From NCBI GenBank assembly GCA_020696885.1, contig JAJFMS010000258.1:1-12227 (forward strand): a stretch of DNA of 12,227 nucleotides, in the 5' to 3' direction. The notes beneath the pieces are model-generated. The model did no database searches, was not told the DNA's origin, and saw only the letters and a program-made list of their open reading frames with translations. Positions within the stretch are counted from its first letter, which is position 1, and the number at the start of each line of letters is the position of its first letter. The position numbers were made by a program, and so were the translations under genes. Source of the stretch: Armatimonadota bacterium (GTDB lineage Bacteria > Armatimonadota > SYMT01). Shown in pieces: positions 8,213 through 12,227 of this stretch.

Positions 8213-8245
8213 CATTCTCTTACTCTTACTCATTCTCTTACTCTT
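8213..8245. repeat. Pyrimidine-rich 15-bp direct repeat
   Basis: CATTCTCTTACTCTT is present exactly at 8213-8227 and 8231-8245, separated by ACT. It sits in the 240-bp gap between the DUF1501 gene and the ARPP-1-type gene, about 70 nt before the next start codon. The tract is almost purely C/T plus scattered A on the plus strand. I see no recognisable promoter boxes with it. The rest of the gap holds only the 8-bp tandem repeat and the ribosome binding site at 8301. Confidence 0.85.
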
Positions 8246-8300
8246 CCCTGACCCCAGGACTCCCGCCTGATGCTCCCGTCATAGGGACAACAAGCTCCAG

Positions 8301-8306
8301 AGGAGG
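8301..8306 (+). promoter_or_regulatory. Strong Shine-Dalgarno for the ARPP-1-type gene
   Basis: AGGAGG stands 7 nt before the ATG at 8314, a consensus-quality site. It fixes this start rather than the in-frame Met three codons later, and contrasts with the weak or absent sites before the other genes in the window. Confidence 0.85.
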
Positions 8307-8313
8307 TACGGCG

Positions 8314-9540
8314 ATGGGACGAATGCTTTGCTCGGCCCCGGTAGTGCTCACGCTGCTCTGCGCCCTGACCGCGGGCGCTGCTCCGCCCGGCCGGTCGCCG
8401 CTGGACCGGCATCGCTCCTTTGGGGTGCCGAAGACGTACCGCAACCTCACGCTCATCCCGGTCTACGACACTGCGGCGCGCTCCACCGCGCGGTACCTCA
8501 CGCTGGATGAGGGGTTGAAGCGGAAGCTGGTCAAGGTGAAGGAAGCCGGGGACGGCGGCGACGTGAACCGCCTGCTGGTCTCCAACCTGGGCGACGACCC
8601 GCTCTACATCATGTCCGGCGAGATCGTGCTGGGCGGCCAGCAGGACCGCTGCATGGGCGCCGACACGATCATCCCCGCCCGCAAGAAGAACGTGCCGGTG
8701 ACGGTGTTCTGTGTGGAGCACGGGCGGTGGGACGGGCGCGCGGAGTTCGGCGGCAGCGCTAAAACAGTGGCCAGCGCGGGCATCCGCGCCAGCGTCCAGG
8801 AAGGCGCATTCGCGGCCGGACGGCCTGCGGCGGAGCCCGCCGTGGCCGCCCCCGCACGCCAGGAGCGGATTGCGGCAACGCGCAACGTGGACGCCCCCGT
8901 AATCCGGCAGCAGTCCGCGGCACGGATCACCGGCGACGTCAACATGGGCAGCCGGGCCGCCTCACGGCAGCCGAACGACGTCGGTACCGCCCAGCAGCGC
9001 GTCTGGGACCAGGTGGCTTCCAAGAACAGCCGCTTCAAGACCAGCAACGCCACCGGCACCTACCGGGACGTGCTGAACCTCTCCGGCGGCGAGACGCAGA
9101 AGCGCGTGGCCCCCTACCTCCGGGCGCTCTCGGGCGGGTTCGGCAGCGATCCGCAATTGGTGGGCGTGGTGGCGGGAGTGAACGGCAAGGTCGCCACCGC
9201 GGATCTCTTCGGCGACCCCGCGCTCTTCCGGAAGCTGTGGCCGAAGCTGCTCCGCTCCTACGCGCAGGATGCAGCGGAGAGCGCCTCCGTGAAGGGGCAG
9301 CAGCCCACGCCCGTGACCGCGGACCAAGCGCGTGACTTCCTCCTCGCCGCCTCGCGGGGCGCCTCCAGTGCGGGAGCCCAGGCCGGCGGAGCCTCGAGCG
9401 CTCGGGTGGAGTCGAAGAGCGCGCTGCTCTACCGGATCGTCGCGGAAGATCGCAAGGCGCCGCGCCCGGCCGGCGGAGCTGGGGCGCCGGCCCCCGGGGG
9501 ATCGGGGAAGGCGCTGCACGAGAACTTCATCCGGAAGTAG
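8314..9540 (+). CDS. Exported ARPP-1 (DUF6569)-type protein
   Basis: This 408-residue protein has an N-terminal signal peptide (about residues 1-23, hydrophobic core VVLTLLCALTAGAA). Its first domain matches what I recall of the ARPP-1/DUF6569 family: TYRNLTLIPVYD at 41, YIMSGEIVLGGQQDR at 98-112 and VFCVEHGRW at 131-139. A low-complexity Ala/Arg/Pro middle follows. A second conserved part has TAQQRVWDQVASKNSR, then VGVVAGVNGKVATADLFG and KLWPKLLRSYAQDA. The tail is Gly/Ala/Pro-rich. The family name reflects association with ADP-ribosylglycohydrolase and rhodanese-phosphatase domains, but no biochemical function is known to me. The Tat-signal oxidoreductase follows after 52 nt on the same strand, so co-transcription is plausible. 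The family assignment is from memory of motifs, not a search. Confidence 0.85.
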   Translation: MGRMLCSAPVVLTLLCALTAGAAPPGRSPLDRHRSFGVPKTYRNLTLIPVYDTAARSTARYLTLDEGLKRKLVKVKEAGDGGDVNRLLVSNLGDDPLYIMSGEIVLGGQQDRCMGADTIIPARKKNVPVTVFCVEHGRWDGRAEFGGSAKTVASAGIRASVQEGAFAAGRPAAEPAVAAPARQERIAATRNVDAPVIRQQSAARITGDVNMGSRAASRQPNDVGTAQQRVWDQVASKNSRFKTSNATGTYRDVLNLSGGETQKRVAPYLRALSGGFGSDPQLVGVVAGVNGKVATADLFGDPALFRKLWPKLLRSYAQDAAESASVKGQQPTPVTADQARDFLLAASRGASSAGAQAGGASSARVESKSALLYRIVAEDRKAPRPAGGAGAPAPGGSGKALHENFIRK

Positions 9541-9550
9541 CCGCAAGACG

Positions 9551-9557
9551 AGGAAGG
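9551..9557 (+). promoter_or_regulatory. Shine-Dalgarno-like AGGAAGG displaced by a hairpin
   Basis: AGGAAGG lies 35 nt from the ATG at 9593, too far for normal initiation. A perfect 27-nt hairpin occupies 9565-9591; if it is folded, the unpaired distance from the site to the start codon shrinks to 8 nt. No other Shine-Dalgarno-like sequence lies between. Confidence 0.45.
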
Positions 9558-9564
9558 AACCGGG

Positions 9565-9591
9565 GTGAAGCAGCGGGAAACGCTGCTTCAC
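9565..9591. promoter_or_regulatory. Perfect 11-bp hairpin abutting the oxidoreductase start codon
   Basis: GTGAAGCAGCG (9565-9575) and CGCTGCTTCAC (9581-9591) are perfect inverted copies with a GGAAA loop. The ATG begins 2 nt after the stem. There is no T-run on either strand, so it is a poor intrinsic terminator. Its position makes a role in translation of the downstream gene, or in processing between the two genes, more likely. Confidence 0.8.
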
Positions 9592-9592
9592 C

Positions 9593-10729
9593 ATGACTTC
9601 TTCAGCAACACCCACCCGCCGAGAGCTCCTTCGCCTGGGCGCCGGCTGCCTCGCCTCCCTGGCGGCGCCCCGGTTGACGGCCGCCGCGGAGTCGCCGCGC
9701 ATTTACCGGATCGGCGTGATCTCCGCCAGCAATGGGGGGAAGCCGCAGAAGACCAACGGCCACACCTGGCACTTCGCGCACTTCTTCCACCCCACGGTGA
9801 ACCAGGAGGCGATCAAGAAGTACCTGGACCCCGCCAACATCACCTACTTCGAAAAGTACCGCGGCCGCCTGGACGACCACTTCGACCAGATCCCGTTCGC
9901 CGACACGCGCATCACCCACGTCTACGACGCGGATCCGGCCAACGCCGCGATGTACGCGGAGGCGTTCCCCGGGGTGCAGGTAGCGCGCTCCGTAGAAGAG
10001 CTGGTCAAGGAAGTGGACGCCGTCTGGATGGGCGACGCGTCCGGCCGCGGTGAGGACCACTACGACCTGGTGGCGCCCGGGTTGGAAAAAGGCCTCCCGA
10101 CCTTCTGCGACAAGCCGATCGGCGGCACGGTGGCCGGCACCCGCCGCATCCTGAAGCTGGCGCAGGAGCGCCGTGCCCCGCTGATGTCCTCCAGCCTGTT
10201 CCGCCACCAGTGGGGCACGGAGCAGGCCCTCCGGATGCGCGACTCCGGCGAGCACGGCTCGCTGCAGTACGTGCTCGCCAGCCTCGGCGGCGGCTTCAGC
10301 CTGCCGTCCTGGATGGTCTACGGCCAGCATCCGATCTGGACGGTGGTGACGCTCGCCGGACCGGGCGTGGAAGCCGTGAGCGCCTACGCCCGCGAGGCTA
10401 CCTGCCACGCCCTGCTCACCTACCCGGACCGCATGCCGGCCGAAGTGTGGTACGGGCGACCGGACATCGCGTCGGAGTATTGCTCCACCTCCGTCCACTT
10501 CCAGAAGAAGACCTACGAGTACACCCCCGCCATCGAGGGCAACTGGGGCCTCGGCCACCACTACGAGATGTTCCGGATGGCAGACGTCTTCCGGAAGATG
10601 ATCCGCACGCGCAAGGAGCCGGTGCCGCACCGGGAGATCCTGGAAGTCACCGCCATTGTCCATGCCGGGGCGAAGTCCCTGGCGGAGAAGAACCGGATGG
10701 TGCCGCTGGCAGAGGTGATGGGCGAGTAG
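9593..10729 (+). CDS. Tat-signal Gfo/Idh/MocA family oxidoreductase
   Basis: This 378-residue protein belongs to the NAD(P)-dependent Gfo/Idh/MocA family, which mostly oxidises sugars, inositols and related polyols. A Tat-type leader is visible (TPTRRELLRLGAG near residues 6-17, then an Ala-rich stretch), so it probably acts outside the cytoplasm. The Rossmann half includes IGVISASNG near 40, VYDADPANAAMYAEAFP and, at 172-177, CDKPIG, the family's Lys-Pro catalytic motif with Asp in place of the usual Glu. The normal GxGxxG loop is replaced by a longer segment (KTNGHTWHFAHFFHP, then a region reaching TRITHVYD), typical of a subfamily I have seen in planctomycete-like genomes. The only in-frame start near the leader is ATG 9593. 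It ends 3 nt before the convergent flavoenzyme gene. Substrate unknown. Confidence 0.93.
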   Translation: MTSSATPTRRELLRLGAGCLASLAAPRLTAAAESPRIYRIGVISASNGGKPQKTNGHTWHFAHFFHPTVNQEAIKKYLDPANITYFEKYRGRLDDHFDQIPFADTRITHVYDADPANAAMYAEAFPGVQVARSVEELVKEVDAVWMGDASGRGEDHYDLVAPGLEKGLPTFCDKPIGGTVAGTRRILKLAQERRAPLMSSSLFRHQWGTEQALRMRDSGEHGSLQYVLASLGGGFSLPSWMVYGQHPIWTVVTLAGPGVEAVSAYAREATCHALLTYPDRMPAEVWYGRPDIASEYCSTSVHFQKKTYEYTPAIEGNWGLGHHYEMFRMADVFRKMIRTRKEPVPHREILEVTAIVHAGAKSLAEKNRMVPLAEVMGE

Positions 10730-10732
10730 CGA

Positions 10733-11857
10733 CTACGCGGACGTCCCGAAGCGGGAGAGCCGGAACCGGGAGAGGTCGTGGGCAGGCTCGCGGTCCTGGG
10801 CGAGCGTGGCGGCGAGGCGGCCGAGCAGGACCGTGAACTTGAAGCCATGGCCCGAAAGTCCGCCCACGAAGACCACGCGCGGCTCGCCGGGAAGGCGATC
10901 CACGATGAAGTCCTCGTCCGGCGTCATCGTGTAGAGGCAAACCTTGTGGGACGCTACCGGCCCGGTAGCGTCCGGGAGCCGGCGCTCCAGGTAGGTGCGG
11001 AGAACCTGATCGTCCGCTTCGGAGGGCTCGCGGTCCGGGCTGTTCGGGTCGTGCGGCGTCCCGGCCACGTGGAGCGCCACCTTGGCGCCGGGTATGCCAT
11101 CGTGCTCCGGGAAGCCGTAAAACAGCTCCGCCATGTCGATCCACACCGGGAAGCGGGCCGGCGCGAAGGCGGCCCGGTCGCCCCGCACCGTGAAGTGGGC
11201 GTACTGCTGGCGGGTAACGGTGAGCGGGGGCGAGGCCCAGGGCGCCACCAGCCCGGAGGTCCAGGGCCCGGCCGTGATCACCACGCGGTCGAACTCCTCG
11301 CTCTCACCGTTCACGCGCAGCCGGACCCCGCTGCCGGACGGCTCCAGCGCCTCCACGCGCGCGCCTTCTCGAAGATCGGCTCCTTCGGCCCGGGCGCCCC
11401 GGGCGTTCGCGGTCACGCAGCGGGAGGCGCGCAGGAGGCCGCTTTCCGGCTCGAAGATCCCGTACTCTTCCGGCGCCAGGCGGAACGGGGTGAAACGAGC
11501 CTGCGCCGCGGAGGCGGAGAGCCGCTGGTAGTGAACCCCCACCTGCTGGAGCGCGGCCTCCGTGGCGGACATCTCCGGATGGCCTTCCGGCCCGAAGAAG
11601 AAGCCGCCGCACCGCAAGAAGAGCGACTGCCCGCTCTGCCGCTCCAGGTCCGCCCAGAGCGGATACGCCGCCTCCATCAGCGAGGCGTAGAGCGGGTCCG
11701 GGTACACCCTCCGGATGATCCGGGAGGCGCCGTACGAGCTGCCCCGGTCGTGGTCCAGGGAGAACTGCTCGTAGCCGACCACCTGGTGGCCGTCCGCCGC
11801 CAGAAACCGCGCCGCGGCCGTACCCACGCCGCCGAGTCCGAGAACCGCGATCCGCAT
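10733..11857 (-). CDS. Monomeric sarcosine oxidase / N-methyl amino acid oxidase-like flavoprotein
   Basis: This 374-residue protein is a full-length member of the MSOX/N-methyltryptophan oxidase family, which oxidises N-methyl amino acids to aldehyde, amine and hydrogen peroxide. The FAD-binding Rossmann motif is GLGGVG at residues 7-12, with Glu30 at the ribose-binding position. The region GSSYGASRIIR aligns with Bacillus MSOX GSHHGDTRIIR: the arginine (R46, MSOX R49) is kept but the histidine (MSOX H45) is Tyr42. KVALH at 259-263 keeps the Lys and His of the active site, Cys307 in KVCLYTMTPDEDF is the covalent flavin cysteine, and GHGFKF with Lys340 is the oxygen-activating lysine region. 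No signal peptide is visible, so it is probably cytoplasmic. It runs toward the oxidoreductase gene and ends 3 nt from it. Exact substrate cannot be read from sequence. Confidence 0.93.
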   Translation of the reverse strand: MRIAVLGLGGVGTAAARFLAADGHQVVGYEQFSLDHDRGSSYGASRIIRRVYPDPLYASLMEAAYPLWADLERQSGQSLFLRCGGFFFGPEGHPEMSATEAALQQVGVHYQRLSASAAQARFTPFRLAPEEYGIFEPESGLLRASRCVTANARGARAEGADLREGARVEALEPSGSGVRLRVNGESEEFDRVVITAGPWTSGLVAPWASPPLTVTRQQYAHFTVRGDRAAFAPARFPVWIDMAELFYGFPEHDGIPGAKVALHVAGTPHDPNSPDREPSEADDQVLRTYLERRLPDATGPVASHKVCLYTMTPDEDFIVDRLPGEPRVVFVGGLSGHGFKFTVLLGRLAATLAQDREPAHDLSRFRLSRFGTSA

Positions 11858-11863
11858 AGCGGC

Positions 11864-11869
11864 AGTATA
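11864..11869 (-). promoter_or_regulatory. Candidate -10 box giving a leaderless transcript
   Basis: On the minus strand TATACT (11869 down to 11864) is followed by exactly six bases (GCCGCT) and then the ATG at 11857. That spacing would put the transcription start at or next to the A of ATG, as in leaderless genes. No good -35 box and no Shine-Dalgarno between box and start are visible. Confidence 0.45.
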
Positions 11870-11917
11870 TCAGGCGATCGGCGGGGGCTACCACGGAGGA
11901 GGACCAGGGGGAGTTTT

Positions 11918-11944
11918 GGACAGGATCACAGGATCAGAGAGGAT
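11918..11944. repeat. CAGGATCA short tandem repeat
   Basis: CAGGATCA occurs twice in tandem (11921-11928 and 11929-11936), preceded by GTTTTGGA and followed by GAGAGGAT. Similar ACAGGATxACAGGAT tracts after a T-run are familiar to me as dispersed short repeats in intergenic DNA of many bacteria. This copy lies just upstream of the flavoenzyme promoter region. Confidence 0.55.
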
Positions 11945-12064
11945 GGGTGTGGCGGATGCACTGGTGCGAGGTCCTCGTACCGAGAACATGCCTAGTCGCG
12001 GGAGGGTGCTATGAGGATGCGGAAAGAGTAGGGCGATGGAGTAGCGCGTCCATAGAAGAAGAGA

Positions 12065-12226
12065 GTCATTGCGAGGGGCGTCTTTTGCCCCGTGGCAATC
12101 CCCTCCGTTACGGATCCGGCCAATCGCCGAAGCACGCTGGCTGGGTACGGCTCAACCTTCGGGATTGCCACAGCGCCAAGGGAGCGCGGCGAAAGGCCAG
12201 TAGGGCGGTGGGCGCTTCGCAATGAC
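12065..12226. repeat. 162-bp inverted-repeat element (GTCATTGCGA...TCGCAATGAC)
   Basis: Perfect terminal arms GTCATTGCGA (12065-12074) and TCGCAATGAC (12217-12226) enclose a second pair of perfect 11-bp arms, GTGGCAATCCC (12092-12102) and GGGATTGCCAC (12161-12171). Between the left arms is a further small hairpin (GGGGC/GCCCC around 12076-12091). No transposase is encoded. Elements that begin GTCATTGCGA and end TCGCAATGAC are known to me as dispersed, non-autonomous palindromic repeats in many bacterial genomes. The right end coincides with the last base but one of the window, so the element looks complete. Confidence 0.75.
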
Positions 12227-12227
12227 C

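Larger units (their letters stand above)
11858..12064. other. Intergenic region without a credible gene
   Basis: This stretch holds the promoter-like element of the sarcosine oxidase gene, the CAGGAT repeat and two tiny palindromes (GCAC/GTGC at 11958-11967 and CGAGG/CCTCG at 11967-11977). Open frames crossing it have no recognisable protein pattern and run on into the inverted-repeat element, so I regard it as non-coding. Confidence 0.6.

Noticed and set aside
9565..9591. Intrinsic terminator of the ARPP-1-type gene
   Set aside because: Strong stem but no T-run on either strand, and the next start codon begins immediately after it.
9565..10053. Alternative GTG start and frame at 9565
   Set aside because: This frame lacks the Tat leader and Rossmann motifs; the conserved protein starts at ATG 9593 in another frame.
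10726..10736. Palindrome GTAGCGACTAC holding both convergent stop codons
   Set aside because: Only 4-bp arms; likely a by-product of two TAG stops facing each other rather than a functional site.
10778..11995. 405-codon plus-strand frame opposite the sarcosine oxidase gene
   Set aside because: Antisense to conserved FAD-binding and flavinylation motifs; no protein pattern of its own.
11947..12225. Small plus-strand gene of 92 codons, and a minus-strand one at 11992-12222
   Set aside because: Both read through the inverted-repeat element, lack a ribosome binding site and show no recognisable protein pattern.

Overview
The window is high-GC bacterial DNA. The pairing of a PSCyt1/DUF1549/DUF1553 protein with a DUF1501 protein is the signature gene couple of Planctomycetota and Verrucomicrobiota. 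It also occurs in Acidobacteriota, Gemmatimonadota and Armatimonadota, so the phylum cannot be fixed from sequence alone. Two Tat-type signal sequences and a haem-binding exported protein indicate a cell envelope with oxidative extracytoplasmic chemistry.

Layout. Positions 1-3186 (minus strand) hold the 5' part of a specialised-metabolism gene. It encodes an FkbH-like HAD domain, a phosphopantetheine carrier protein and a GT-A (family 2-like) glycosyltransferase domain, and runs off the left edge. The FkbH part is broken near 2515-2531: an N-terminal fragment stops there, and the rest resumes in another frame with roughly 80 residues of the HAD core missing. Positions 3187-3437 are a divergent intergenic region with an AT-rich patch and a dyad. 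Positions 3438-8073 (plus) are a tight two-gene operon: a large exported c-haem/DUF1549/LamG/DUF1553 protein, then a Tat-exported DUF1501 protein. Positions 8074-8313 are non-coding and carry an 11-copy 8-bp tandem repeat and a pyrimidine-rich direct repeat. Positions 8314-10729 (plus) encode an exported ARPP-1/DUF6569-type protein and a Tat-signal Gfo/Idh/MocA oxidoreductase, separated by a perfect hairpin. Positions 10733-11857 (minus) encode a monomeric sarcosine oxidase-like flavoenzyme that converges on the oxidoreductase. Positions 11858-12227 show no credible gene but contain two repetitive elements, one a 162-bp inverted-repeat element.

How the genes work together. The DUF1549/DUF1501 pair is expected to act as one exported unit of unknown substrate. 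The ARPP-1-type protein and the oxidoreductase probably share a transcript, but no pathway links them from sequence. The FkbH-carrier-GT protein would load a glyceryl unit from 1,3-bisphosphoglycerate onto its own carrier domain, but the lesion probably abolishes this.

The most distinctive features are the tridomain assembly and its lesion, short repeat elements accommodated in frame inside conserved domains of the DUF1549/DUF1553 protein, and the hairpin between a Shine-Dalgarno-like sequence and the oxidoreductase start codon. I see no convincing new multi-gene defence or mobile system.
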